The notes: generated by a model not told the origin, from the sequence alone. A stretch of DNA of 41,214 bases from Bacteroidales bacterium (GCA_011620595.1 WOYX01000032.1:25330-66543); one strand, 5' to 3'; positions 16,774 to 23,939 are shown, counted from the stretch's first letter. Numbers and translations: made by a program.

Positions 16774-17084
16774 ATGGGGAACGCTGACCGTATCGACTGT
16801 TGCCGGTTCAGGTCGCATCCCTGGCACGGGGGTCGATCTGGGAGAAAATGCACCTGAAATAGTAATGACTTTCGTGGAGATGGTGCCCACTGATATCGTC
16901 AAGTATGAGATGGATAAGGTGTCGGGCTATCTGAGGCTTGACAGGCCACAGCGCTACTCAAACGTGGCACCTGCCAGGCGAGAAGCGACAGGTTACCATA
17001 TCGGAGATTTACGCGAGAGAGGAGGCCCATGAGATCATCAGGCGGTCAATGGCCGATTATTATGAGAGATTCCCTGAGATGTAG
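16774..17084 (+). pseudogene. Inorganic pyrophosphatase relic (frameshift plus internal deletion)
   Basis: Fragments of a Bacteroidota soluble pyrophosphatase lie in order but in different frames. From 16774 one frame gives FRSHPWHG. After a five-G run at 16828-16832 a second frame continues as LGENAPEIV, VPTDIVKYEMDKVSGYL and DRPQRYSNV; removing one G would join the first two. At about 16972 the match stops and, in a third frame, resumes with VTISEIYAREEAHEIIRRS and ends YYERFPEM at TAG 17082-17084. That is the family's C-terminus, so the central catalytic block (over 100 residues, including the metal-binding aspartates) is missing. The gene is certainly dead. Confidence 0.85.
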
Positions 17085-17190
17085 AAAGGGATTATGGTGC
17101 CGGGTGCTGCTGCAATCACCATGGGAGCGGGGCTTTCATTGACGAACAGTCCAATAAGTTGATGACGGTGCTCCATAATTTGATTAATGG

Positions 17191-17222
17191 TTGTGAAGTT
17201 GCAGCAGTATCAGCTAATTTTG
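17191..17222 (+). promoter_or_regulatory. Promoter for the DUF1987 gene (TTG - 21 bp - TAATTTTG)
   Basis: TTG at 17191-17193 and TAATTTTG at 17215-17222 are 21 bp apart, matching the Bacteroidota consensus. Transcription would start near 17227, giving a leader of about 45 nt before ATG 17274. Confidence 0.65.
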
Positions 17223-17273
17223 TTGTGTTACATATGACCTATTTCATTTGAAAGATTTCGGGAAGAACTTTTC

Positions 17274-17735
17274 ATGAAAGAACTGCAAAACTTAGTAGTC
17301 GAAAAGACATCCAACACGCCGCGGATTGAACTGGATTACGGGGGCGGGGAGATATCATTTACAGGCAGATCGTTGCCGGAGAATGCCTCCAGGATCTACG
17401 AGCCGGCCCTCAACTGGGTCAATGACTACATATTTCAGGCGAAGCCGGTGACCAATCTCAGGCTCAACATGGAGTACTTCAACACCTCCTCAATGTTATG
17501 GATCTCCAAGATCATCAAGTCACTAACAAGGATCAACAATCCAGACTACCGCCTGATGGTCCATATTTATATTCCACTCGAGGAGTATGATGACATGAGG
17601 GGTTCCGCTGATCTCAGGGAGTCATTCAATCCGCTTACCGACATACTCCAGCATTCGATACCGGAAGTGAGCATGAAACTGTATGCTACAGATGACTCTT
17701 CCCAGGTGGTCAGGGATGCTGTGGTACTCTTTTAA
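17274..17735 (+). CDS. SiaC-like regulatory phosphoprotein (DUF1987)
   Basis: This 153-residue cytosolic protein matches the DUF1987/SiaC family. In Pseudomonas, SiaC is switched by phosphorylation (kinase SiaB, phosphatase SiaA) and activates the diguanylate cyclase SiaD. Visible family features are the opening SNTPRIELDYGGGEISFTG, the PENASRIYEPALNWVNDY helix, the NMEYFNTSSMLWI segment containing the usual switch Ser/Thr site, and the C-terminal strand. Anti-sigma antagonist-like (STAS-like) folding is expected. No SiaA/SiaB-type partner gene lies nearby, so it acts alone or with distant partners. A good promoter precedes it. Confidence 0.8.
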   Translation: MKELQNLVVEKTSNTPRIELDYGGGEISFTGRSLPENASRIYEPALNWVNDYIFQAKPVTNLRLNMEYFNTSSMLWISKIIKSLTRINNPDYRLMVHIYIPLEEYDDMRGSADLRESFNPLTDILQHSIPEVSMKLYATDDSSQVVRDAVVLF

Positions 17736-17865
17736 GGTGCCCTGAAGGACTATTTCGTACCTCCGATCCCGGCTTTCCTCATGCCGTACAGCAGTAAAAT
17801 ATTGATACAAGGCCGGAAACGGATCTGCATCTGCTGGATTTGTAATTAACAGCTAATGACGGATT

Positions 17866-18048
17866 TTACCGCAGTTTTTTCTGTGCGGTATCGCGGTACA
17901 CTCTGTTGATACCGTCGGCTCTGTGGTTGCCTTTCTGGAAGAAACTGTTCTTCATGTCATTGGCATAGTCGCTGTATGCAGGGCACACCGCTCTGTTGCA
18001 TGCGGCCAGCAGCAATGACATCAGCAGAAGCAGCAGAAGTTTTTTCAT
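17866..18048 (-). CDS. Small putative lipoprotein
   Basis: This 60-residue protein has a strongly hydrophobic N-terminus (LLLLLLMSLLLAAC) ending in a lipobox with the acceptor cysteine at 17, then a short polar tail beginning NRAVCPAYSDY. Small Bacteroidota lipoproteins often carry CPAY just after the lipid anchor. On the minus strand TAACTTTA just upstream resembles a -7 element with its last base changed. It lies directly behind the HEPN relic. No function can be assigned. Confidence 0.65.
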   Translation of the reverse strand: MKKLLLLLLMSLLLAACNRAVCPAYSDYANDMKNSFFQKGNHRADGINRVYRDTAQKKLR

Positions 18049-18073
18049 AAGGTAAAGTTACGGTTTTTTATCC

Positions 18074-18199
18074 TTATATGCATTTCATAAACACGGCTGC
18101 AGTCGCCCTTACCTGAGGGATCAGGGGGGCAGCTTTCAGAGTTTCCCTGGCCTGGTTCATTCGATAATCAACATAATCTTGTTTGGAGGATTCTTTCAT
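18074..18199 (-). pseudogene. Truncated HEPN-domain (HepT-like) toxin relic
   Basis: The ATG at 18199 overlaps the TGA of the upstream MNT frame (ATGA), the usual arrangement for MNT/HEPN toxin-antitoxin pairs. The first 23 residues, KESSKQDYVDYRMNQARETLKAA, match the start of HEPN proteins. After that the similarity ends and a stop follows at 41 residues. The helix carrying the RNase motif (R-x4-6-H) and the rest of the roughly 130-residue fold are missing, so no active toxin can be made. Confidence 0.7.
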
Positions 18200-18513
18200 A
18201 AAAGGATTCCCTCCCTTTTAATGCTTTGATAAAACGGGGTTATTTTATGCTTTTTGTCCCATATAGTTGAATTATATATGAATGTTGAAAATACTTCACC
18301 TGTTTCCAGTTCAAGATCGAATAATCTGTTTCTGAAAGCCGTTTCAATTTCTGTTGAAACCTGGTCTTTAATAAGTATCAGAATATCCCAGTCTGAATCC
18401 TTTCTTGCATCACCCCTGGCTCTTGAGCCAAAAAGAATGACTTTTGCAGCAGGATCAATATTTTTGATTTCGTTTCGTATCCGTTATGCAATATTTGAAG
18501 TCCTTTTATTCAT
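18196..18513 (-). pseudogene. MNT-type nucleotidyltransferase antitoxin with an in-frame stop
   Basis: The 106-codon frame from ATG 18513 to TGA 18196 encodes a minimal nucleotidyltransferase with the catalytic signature ILFGSRARGDARKDSDWDILI. In studied pairs such enzymes AMPylate and neutralise the HEPN toxin. Codon 10 is TAA (18486-18484), where relatives would have an aromatic residue. No ATG, GTG or TTG lies between that stop and the GSRARGD motif, so the enzyme is unlikely to be made unless the stop is read through or is a sequencing error. The rest of the frame is intact and of normal length. Confidence 0.75.
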
Positions 18514-18517
18514 ATGA

Positions 18518-18525
18518 CAAATCTA
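18518..18525 (-). promoter_or_regulatory. -7 element upstream of the MNT relic (TAGATTTG)
   Basis: On the minus strand TAGATTTG matches TAnnTTTG, with a TTTG 16 bp further upstream (shorter than the usual 19-21 bp). It ends 4 bp before the MNT ATG, so the transcript would be close to leaderless. Confidence 0.4.
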
Positions 18526-18609
18526 CGAAAAAAGTAAATTACAAAAGGTCAGGAGGTCATGCAGAGGAAAAAGCCTGTGTCACGGCGTGATTATGCTCAC
18601 TCTGTTTGC

Positions 18610-18800
18610 GTGATCCCGGGTTTGGTGAAGACAGGAACAGAAAACCCTTGTCATCAGCCGGGATTACAGCCCCTCCTGGCGTCGTCGGGGTCGTGATCCC
18701 GGGTGTGGGGGTGACAGGAGCAAAAAAGACTGCATAAGGTTGGCCGGGATTACGGTTCGCCTGCGGCAAACCGTGATCCCGGGTCTGGGGGTGACTTGAG
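18610..18800. repeat. Array of large imperfect palindromes (about 80-bp period)
   Basis: The word GTGATCCCGGGT recurs at 18610, 18693 and 18773 (spacing 83 and 80 bp), each time followed by a similar purine-rich tail. Between copies, CCGGGATTAC begins a left arm pairing with the next GTGATCCCGG. The hairpin at 18744-18782 has about 18-bp arms with few mismatches, and another spans 18658-18702. This is a clustered REP/BIME-like structure. Together with flanking sequence it accounts for the gene-free stretch from 18526 to 18890. Confidence 0.85.
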
Positions 18801-18890
18801 CAGAGAAAACCCGCAACGGGCAACGCTCGTTGCAGGTTATTGCTTTTATATGCTTCTCGGAAGCAAGCTTCCTCGTCGCCTCTAAAAGCA

Positions 18891-18924
18891 AAAACCCACC
18901 CGGCAAGTCCGGCGGGTGGGTTTT
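18891..18924 (-). terminator. Rho-independent terminator of tRNA-Pro
   Basis: AAAACCCACCCG (18891-18902) and CGGGTGGGTTTT (18913-18924) form a perfect 12-bp stem around a 10-nt loop. Read on the minus strand it lies 10 bp after the tRNA 3' end and is followed by a T-rich tract. Confidence 0.85.
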
Positions 18925-18934
18925 CTCTGCTCAG

Positions 18935-19009
18935 TCGGGATGCCGGGATTTGAACCCGGGGCCCCTTGCCCCCCAGACAAGTACTCTAACCGGGCTGAGC
19001 TACATCCCG
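18935..19009 (-). tRNA. tRNA-Pro (anticodon GGG)
   Basis: The minus strand folds as a full cloverleaf of 75 nt. The acceptor stem CGGGATG pairs with CATCCCG, with discriminator A and the C1-G72 pair typical of proline tRNAs. There is a D-arm, the anticodon stem CTTGT/GCAAG with loop CTGGGGG (anticodon GGG), and a T-arm CCGGG-TTCAAAT-CCCGG. The CCA end is not encoded. A strong terminator follows immediately. Confidence 0.96.
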
Positions 19010-19116
19010 TGATGTAAAGCGGTGCAAAATTAGTCAACTATTCCGATTATGCAAAAAAAAGCAGCAGGCAGCTGCGGAACATATTGCACAGGTGAAAGGC
19101 AGCATCGCAATTTCCT

Positions 19117-19124
19117 TATATTTG
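19117..19124 (+). promoter_or_regulatory. -7 element upstream of the DUF362 gene (TATATTTG)
   Basis: TATATTTG fits TAnnTTTG and lies 38 bp before ATG 19163. No -33 TTG sits at normal distance. Its presence suggests the shortened DUF362 gene can still be transcribed. Confidence 0.45.
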
Positions 19125-19162
19125 CGTCCAACAGAAAACAAAACATCAAAAACCCGCATCCA

Positions 19163-19663
19163 ATGAACCAGGTCAACGGCGGCAAATATTCCTATTTCAC
19201 AAAGATTGTCACACAGGAGGTTGACAAGATCATCAATATTCCCATACTTAAGAATGCCGGTGCCACGGTGACTCTGGCACTAAAAAACCTGGCAGGCGGC
19301 TCCGTGTCAAACACAGGAAGACTGCATGCAAAGCTCTGGAACGAAACATGTGCGCAGGTGTGCACCTTTGCCCCGCTGCGCGACAAGGTGGTGCTGAACA
19401 TTGTCGACGGCATCAGGGGATGTTTCAACGGCGGACCCGGTGCCAACCCTCAGTTCTTCTGCGACTATCACACCATAATCACCGGCAGTGACGCGGTGGC
19501 GGTGGACAGGATAGGATATGACATCGTGCTGGCAAATAGAATAGCTGAAGGATTCCAGAAGGAGGGCACGGAGAGGGCACTTGCATTCATGCTGCAGGCT
19601 GAGGAGCCCGGACCGGGAGTGGCTGACAGGACGAAGACAGAGCTCAGGGAGGTCACCGTATAA
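19163..19663 (+). CDS. DUF362 protein, N-terminally truncated
   Basis: This 166-residue protein corresponds to the C-terminal half of DUF362 proteins. Recognisable blocks are VDKIINIPILKNAG-x-TVTLALKNLAGG, the VVLNIVDGIRGCFNGGPGANPQF loop, and SDAVAVDRIGYDIV. Complete family members are about 300 residues or more, with an N-terminal half (often after a Tat signal) that is not present; upstream DNA leads straight to tRNA-Pro. I start at ATG 19163 because the longer frame from 19049 would include the -7 element. It may be a functional short form or a 5'-deleted remnant. It is followed by a DUF6599 gene after 33 bp, probably one transcript. Confidence 0.75.
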   Translation: MNQVNGGKYSYFTKIVTQEVDKIINIPILKNAGATVTLALKNLAGGSVSNTGRLHAKLWNETCAQVCTFAPLRDKVVLNIVDGIRGCFNGGPGANPQFFCDYHTIITGSDAVAVDRIGYDIVLANRIAEGFQKEGTERALAFMLQAEEPGPGVADRTKTELREVTV

Positions 19664-19696
19664 CTATAATGAAAAATTCAAAACACACTCATAAAG

Positions 19697-20491
19697 ATGC
19701 AATTCAAAAAAACATCTTCACTTCTGTTTCTTTTAATCTTTTCGCTCTCGTCCCTGGCTCAGACAACGGAATCACGTCAGGGCCTGGCCGCTGTTGAGGG
19801 CATCGGGGAGGTCCGTAGCCGAACCTTCACGGAATCGTCGCTCTACGACTACATCAACGGAGGGGCAGAGCTCTATCTGGAGTACGGCTTTGATACACTG
19901 GTCGTTACAGAACTGGTGCGCAATGGCCGGGATATCAAGGTCGAGATCTGCCGCATGAAGGACCCGGAGGCTGCCTTCGGCATCTTCTCCGTATCGCGCT
20001 TCCGCTGCAACGGCGGGCCCGGGCTGACGGAATATCTCTGCCGGTCGGCCTACCAATTGCAATTCTGCAAGGGACCATTCTATGTAAGCATCATCAATGA
20101 CACCGGTACACTGGAAGATCAGGAGACAGCGGATGAGATAGCCACCGGTATCCTTGCCAATATCACCGAAGCTTCTTTTGATCCCACCATGTTTTTTGAG
20201 GAGCGCATCGATGATGAGGCCATGAGAGGCGCCGTTCTGGTGAGAGGCCCCCTGGGTCTCTGCAACGGGATACCGGAACTGTCGGAAACCTTTGGCGAGG
20301 CAACAGGTTACACCGCGTTGATGATACAGAGCGACGGCAGGACCAGGGCGTCGCTTCGTTTTGAGAGTCCCGGTGCAGCCTCAGAGTTCGTCAGGTGCAG
20401 GAGAATGACGAATCCTGACAGTCATTATGCAATAGGCAGTGATTCAATAGTTTCGGTAGTATCTCCCAATCAAATAATTATCACCTTTTAG
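19697..20491 (+). CDS. DUF6599 family exported protein
   Basis: This 264-residue protein has an N-terminal signal peptide (hydrophobic LLFLLIFSLSSLAQ, cut near residue 21). The DUF6599 hallmark is SSLYDYINGGAELYLEYGF at about 48-66, followed by KDPEAAFGIFS. The domain's biochemical role is not established; it is often found near DUF362 and ferredoxin-type genes, as here. An upstream partner and 33-bp spacing suggest co-transcription with the DUF362 gene. No catalytic residues can be assigned. Confidence 0.75.
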   Translation: MQFKKTSSLLFLLIFSLSSLAQTTESRQGLAAVEGIGEVRSRTFTESSLYDYINGGAELYLEYGFDTLVVTELVRNGRDIKVEICRMKDPEAAFGIFSVSRFRCNGGPGLTEYLCRSAYQLQFCKGPFYVSIINDTGTLEDQETADEIATGILANITEASFDPTMFFEERIDDEAMRGAVLVRGPLGLCNGIPELSETFGEATGYTALMIQSDGRTRASLRFESPGAASEFVRCRRMTNPDSHYAIGSDSIVSVVSPNQIIITF

Positions 20492-20512
20492 CATTCCTTA
20501 TAATATAATTTC

Positions 20513-20520
20513 TATTTTTG
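20513..20520 (+). promoter_or_regulatory. -7 element for trxB (TATTTTTG)
   Basis: TATTTTTG matches TAnnTTTG and lies 23 bp before the trxB ATG. No TTG was seen at the expected -33 position, so confidence is moderate. Confidence 0.5.
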
Positions 20521-20543
20521 TCATCTCTTAGACCTAATACCAG

Positions 20544-21539
20544 ATGCAACTCTTCAAACCACTTGAGACAGGCAGTGAGGAAGAAAAGAAGGCTCCTGTC
20601 TCGTCAGAGAAAGTAAGATGTCTTATTGTCGGCTCAGGACCTGCCGGTTACACTGCAGCAATCTATGCTGCCAGGGCCAACCTTAAGCCTGTTCTCTATA
20701 CGGGTCTGCAGCAGGGCGGACAGCTCACCACGACAACTGAGGTTGAAAATTTCCCGGGATATCCTGACGGTGTCACCGGGCCGGAGATGATGGAGGACTT
20801 CCTGAAGCAGGCAAAGAGGTTCGGTACCGATGTAAGGATAGGTATAGCCACCTCTGCCGATTTCTCAGGCAAGCCGCTGAAGGTGACCTTTGACGACACC
20901 GTGGAGATAATGGCTGACGCGGTTATCATCGCCACCGGGGCTACGGCGAAGTACCTGGGTATACCTGCCGAGACGAAGTATGCGGGCATGGGTGTCTCTG
21001 CCTGCGCCACCTGTGACGGATTTTTCTACAAGGGCAGGGATGTGGCTGTCGTTGGCGGCGGCGACACCGCCTGTGAGGAGGCTACCTATCTGGCAGGGTT
21101 GTGCAAAAAGGTATATATGATTGTCAGGCGTGATGTGCTTCGCGCCAGCAAGGTGATGCAGCACAGGGTGATGAACACGCCCAATATCGAAATACTTTGG
21201 AAGTGCCAGGTGGAGGACCTCTTTGGTACACAGGGTGTTGAGGGGGCAGTGTTGGTACGACACCGGGGTACGCCGGAGGAGGAGAAATTCAATATCAATA
21301 TCGACGGGTTCTTCCTGGCCATCGGGCATACTCCCAATTCAGAGATCTTCAGGGAGTGGATTGACACCGATGAGACAGGGTATATAATCACCGAACCGGG
21401 ATCCACGCGGACGAAGGTACCTGGCGTATTTGCTGCCGGCGACGTGATGGATCATGCTTACAGGCAGGCAGTGACAGCTGCCGGCAACGGATGCCGGGCG
21501 GCCATCGATGCCGAGAGATATCTTGCAGACCAGAGATAA
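20544..21539 (+). CDS. trxB: Thioredoxin-disulfide reductase
   Basis: This 331-residue flavoprotein uses NADPH to reduce thioredoxin. The FAD-binding motif GSGPAGYTAAIYAARA starts at residue 30, the redox-active pair is Cys154/Cys157 (ACATCDGFF), and the NADPH-binding motif is GGGDTACEEA at 171-180. A second FAD motif, GVFAAGDVMDHAYRQAVTAAG, lies near the C-terminus. There is an extra N-terminal stretch of about 20 residues (PLETGSEEEKKAPVSSEK) relative to E. coli TrxB. The start at 20544 keeps this and follows the -7 element at a sensible distance; a later internal start is possible. Confidence 0.96.
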   Translation: MQLFKPLETGSEEEKKAPVSSEKVRCLIVGSGPAGYTAAIYAARANLKPVLYTGLQQGGQLTTTTEVENFPGYPDGVTGPEMMEDFLKQAKRFGTDVRIGIATSADFSGKPLKVTFDDTVEIMADAVIIATGATAKYLGIPAETKYAGMGVSACATCDGFFYKGRDVAVVGGGDTACEEATYLAGLCKKVYMIVRRDVLRASKVMQHRVMNTPNIEILWKCQVEDLFGTQGVEGAVLVRHRGTPEEEKFNINIDGFFLAIGHTPNSEIFREWIDTDETGYIITEPGSTRTKVPGVFAAGDVMDHAYRQAVTAAGNGCRAAIDAERYLADQR

Positions 21540-21576
21540 CAGAACAACACTTATAAAGGGGAAAACAAACGTTACT

Positions 21577-21963
21577 ATGCGAAATTTCAGAAAGACTTTT
21601 CATATCAATGCCGAACCTTCAGATATTTATGCTGCACTGACAAACCCGTACACAATTGAACTGTGGTCGGGCTACCCGGCCGTAATGCCATCTGCTCCAG
21701 GAGAGGAGTTCAACATGTGGGACGGCGACATCTGCGGCAAAATCGTTGACCTTGTGCCTGACCGCAAGGTGGTGCAGGAGTGGTATTTCGGAGACAGGGA
21801 GCTGGAGTCGATGGTTACCATTACCATTGTTCCCAACGGTGGCAATACTGCAGTGACGGTGGAACACACCAACATTCCGGTGGAGGATTATACCAATATA
21901 GCCGATGGCTGGAACGAGTATTACATGGGGGCGATAAAACGGTTCTACAATCCCAATTTCTGA
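21577..21963 (+). CDS. SRPBCC/AHSA1-like domain protein
   Basis: This 128-residue cytosolic protein has a START-like fold. It opens with FRKTFHINAEPSDIYAALTNPYTIELWSGYPA, the family signature, and continues with EWYFGDRELESMVTITIVPNGGNTAVTVEHTNIP and a C-terminal helix. The group includes Hsp90 co-chaperone-like AHSA1 domains and small-molecule binders; no ligand is evident. ATG 21577 is preferred over the longer frame because it starts at the conserved first strand, with an AAAGGGG sequence 15 bp upstream. Its 3' end overlaps the convergent TorD-like gene by 19 bp. Confidence 0.8.
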   Translation: MRNFRKTFHINAEPSDIYAALTNPYTIELWSGYPAVMPSAPGEEFNMWDGDICGKIVDLVPDRKVVQEWYFGDRELESMVTITIVPNGGNTAVTVEHTNIPVEDYTNIADGWNEYYMGAIKRFYNPNF

Positions 21964-22700
21964 TCACTGAGAATATCCCTTACATCCTCCAGGGCTCCGA
22001 TGATCAGTCCTGAGATACCGATATAGCATTTTGTGACAGATCTGTCGGAGACCTCTTCCGCCCAACGTGGCAGCCACGACAGCATTTCGCCGTTGATAAA
22101 GTCAAGCAGGTTTTCCCGGATAACACTTTTCACTGCGGAATCATCCTCCGTCAGGTACTTCTCAAGAAGAAGGTTGACAAACAACAGCTCGATGCCGAGA
22201 TGATCAGGTTCGAGATTGCAATCCCGAGAACTGCTGTAGCCATATTGTGAGTAGAACTTTCTGAGCATGACATGATGCTCTTCGGCCGTTGTCTCAGATA
22301 CTTTGCCGGATCCATTCCACCGTGAGGCAGCGGGGTATGCATATGCTCCCCTGTTGCCGGAGAGCAGTGAGTCGTAGTTATCGGAAACAGTATGATGGCA
22401 CTGTTGTTTGAGAGGGCAGGGCGACCGAAGAAGGAGGCTTGCCCTCTCGTAGGTTGCGTTGTGGCTCACAACCGGAAGGTTCCTCAACATCCCGCTGTCA
22501 CATATATACTGCAGTCCGCTCTCCTCCGGGTTCATTGAGACAGATCCTCCGAGGAAGATGAAAAGAGCAGTATATGCCTGGAGGATTTCCTCAGGTGTGC
22601 TTATGCTGTTATAATGGCTGGTGTTCAATTTTCCGGGTGCATTTATCCGAGTAACGTGGTGCGCGGGGGAATTGTTCACAGCATGAATGACAATAGCCAT
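21945..22700 (-). CDS. TorD/DmsD-type molybdoenzyme maturation chaperone (orphan)
   Basis: This 251-residue protein shows the TorD-family core: a helical N-terminal half with YERASLLLRSPCP, then EEHHVMLRKFYSQYGY and the hallmark LEPDHLGIELLFVNLLLEKYL around residues 165-195. These chaperones bind Tat signal peptides of molybdenum or tungsten oxidoreductases and hold them until cofactor insertion. No molybdopterin enzyme, ferredoxin or Tat gene is nearby, so its client is encoded elsewhere. The first 35 residues are atypical, so the true start might be a later non-ATG codon. It is convergent with and overlaps the SRPBCC gene by 19 bp. Confidence 0.72.
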   Translation of the reverse strand: MAIVIHAVNNSPAHHVTRINAPGKLNTSHYNSISTPEEILQAYTALFIFLGGSVSMNPEESGLQYICDSGMLRNLPVVSHNATYERASLLLRSPCPLKQQCHHTVSDNYDSLLSGNRGAYAYPAASRWNGSGKVSETTAEEHHVMLRKFYSQYGYSSSRDCNLEPDHLGIELLFVNLLLEKYLTEDDSAVKSVIRENLLDFINGEMLSWLPRWAEEVSDRSVTKCYIGISGLIIGALEDVRDILSDQKLGL

Positions 22701-22776
22701 ACAGGCATGAATTCTTGCTCTTCAATAAAGTGAGCGATGTTTTGAATTTACTGTATCTGTTGTAGTTCCCGGAGTA

Positions 22777-23286
22777 TCATTTCTCAACCTTTTCCAGCTC
22801 CTCCAGCTCTTCAATGCCCATGGTGCCCGACAGGCTGGCTATTGTCCTGAGGTCAAGGTCGCCTGTGATCCATACCACCGAGCTGCCTGCGCCACTGGTG
22901 ACCATCACCAGTTCGGCTATCCTGTCACCCGCCTCACGTATCATGAACCGCACCTCGTCATGCTCTTCCTTGACGGTCATCAGCTCCTCAAAGCCTGAGC
23001 GGTTGAGTCTTGGGACCAGCTCAGCGGCGAAGTTGACTCTGCCGGCATTTGATGCACTGTCCACCGACAGGATCCTGATGCTCTTAATCCGGGTCACAAG
23101 GTTCCTGAACTCCTCGTCGTCGCTGTCGATCCTCGACAGCAGGCTGAACATCTTTGAAGATATATATATGGAGGTGAATCCATCCCTGCCGTTATACCTG
23201 TCAAACAGCTCTTCAACCGCGCTCTTCTGTCCGAGTGCCGAGAGCGACCATGCCGCAATTATTATAAGAATCAATATTCTCTTCAT
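22777..23286 (-). CDS. DUF4252 exported protein (second copy of the sigma operon)
   Basis: This protein of about 169 residues has a signal peptide (MKRILILIIIAAWSLSALG) and a DUF4252 domain. Matching blocks shared with the protein at 24463-24975 are the early FDRYNGRDGFTSIYIS segment, the SIRILSVDS strand, FEELMTVKEEHDEVRFMIRE, and ELVMVTSG. It is the last gene of a leftward operon with an ECF sigma factor and a putative anti-sigma factor. An upstream in-frame ATG at 23298 would add four residues. It is a candidate envelope-sensing or effector protein of the sigma system; the domain has no known enzymatic activity. Confidence 0.8.
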   Translation of the reverse strand: MKRILILIIIAAWSLSALGQKSAVEELFDRYNGRDGFTSIYISSKMFSLLSRIDSDDEEFRNLVTRIKSIRILSVDSASNAGRVNFAAELVPRLNRSGFEELMTVKEEHDEVRFMIREAGDRIAELVMVTSGAGSSVVWITGDLDLRTIASLSGTMGIEELEELEKVEK

Positions 23287-23381
23287 GGCGAATTTCATTC
23301 GTTATTGTTTCGTTGTGTCATAATAATCTGCATAATAATCAAAATTTCAGATCCTTCTGTGATCCTGTTGTCATGTAAGTT

Positions 23382-23939
23382 TCAGTTGCGCCCGTTTCCG
23401 TTGTCAATCCTGCTTAGGTAGCGGAGTTTCGCAAGATTATCCTCGACGATGCTGTTTATGCGGCTCATTTCGCCCAGAGCCTCAGGTGCCTTCGTGATCT
23501 TCCTCATTGGCTCCAGCTGCTCCATTCCCGTGTTCATCTTCCGTGACACGTCGGTGAGTATGCTCTTCACCTCCGCCATGGCAATCGCCGGGTCGGTGTA
23601 GGTGTCTTTCACAGCCTGCCGTCCGTATTGGTTCAGCAGCATCCATGAGGCTGCCAGTATCACCGCCGCGGCCGCAACAGTGGCAGCATGGCTGAGCAGC
23701 CTGTGACGCGGGCTCATATTCAACTTCCTGTGTGTTACATCCGTCAGCCTCTCATAAAAACCGTCCGAAGGTTCAGGCACCGTCGCGCTCAGGGAGACAA
23801 GGTATTTCTCCCCGGGGAAGCATGACAGGACGGCAGGATCAGAGAGATGTTCCCTGAGCTGTCTCTCCTCCTCCCCGGTGGTCAGACCCTCGTAGTACCT
23901 GCGCAGCAGTTCCTTTAGCTTATCCTGTTCCATGATCAT
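23382..23939 (-). CDS. Putative membrane anti-sigma factor
   Basis: This 185-residue protein has a cytosolic N-terminal part (DKLKELLRRYYEGLTTGEEERQLREHL) resembling the short helical modules of Bacteroidota anti-sigma factors. A single membrane helix lies near residues 85-105 (AATVAAAAVILAASWMLL), and a periplasmic C-terminal part of about 80 residues follows. Its start overlaps the sigma gene by 20 bp, the classic arrangement for translationally coupled sigma/anti-sigma pairs. There is no zinc-binding HxxxCxxC motif. A second ATG (23933) would shorten it by two residues. The role follows mainly from context. Confidence 0.75.
   Translation of the reverse strand: MIMEQDKLKELLRRYYEGLTTGEEERQLREHLSDPAVLSCFPGEKYLVSLSATVPEPSDGFYERLTDVTHRKLNMSPRHRLLSHAATVAAAAVILAASWMLLNQYGRQAVKDTYTDPAIAMAEVKSILTDVSRKMNTGMEQLEPMRKITKAPEALGEMSRINSIVEDNLAKLRYLSRIDNGNGRN

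Noticed and set aside
17098-17164. Short frame after the pyrophosphatase relic (MVPGAAAITMGAG-like)
   Set aside because: It has 22 codons only, no recognisable family and no promoter; it may be further debris but nothing supports a call.
18254-18517. Plus-strand 87-codon frame
   Set aside because: It is antisense to the MNT nucleotidyltransferase relic, whose GSRARGD signature on the minus strand is unmistakable.
18610-18924. Possible CRISPR array
   Set aside because: Repeats are palindromic, about 80 bp apart, imperfect and without unique 30-40-bp spacers, and there are no cas genes.
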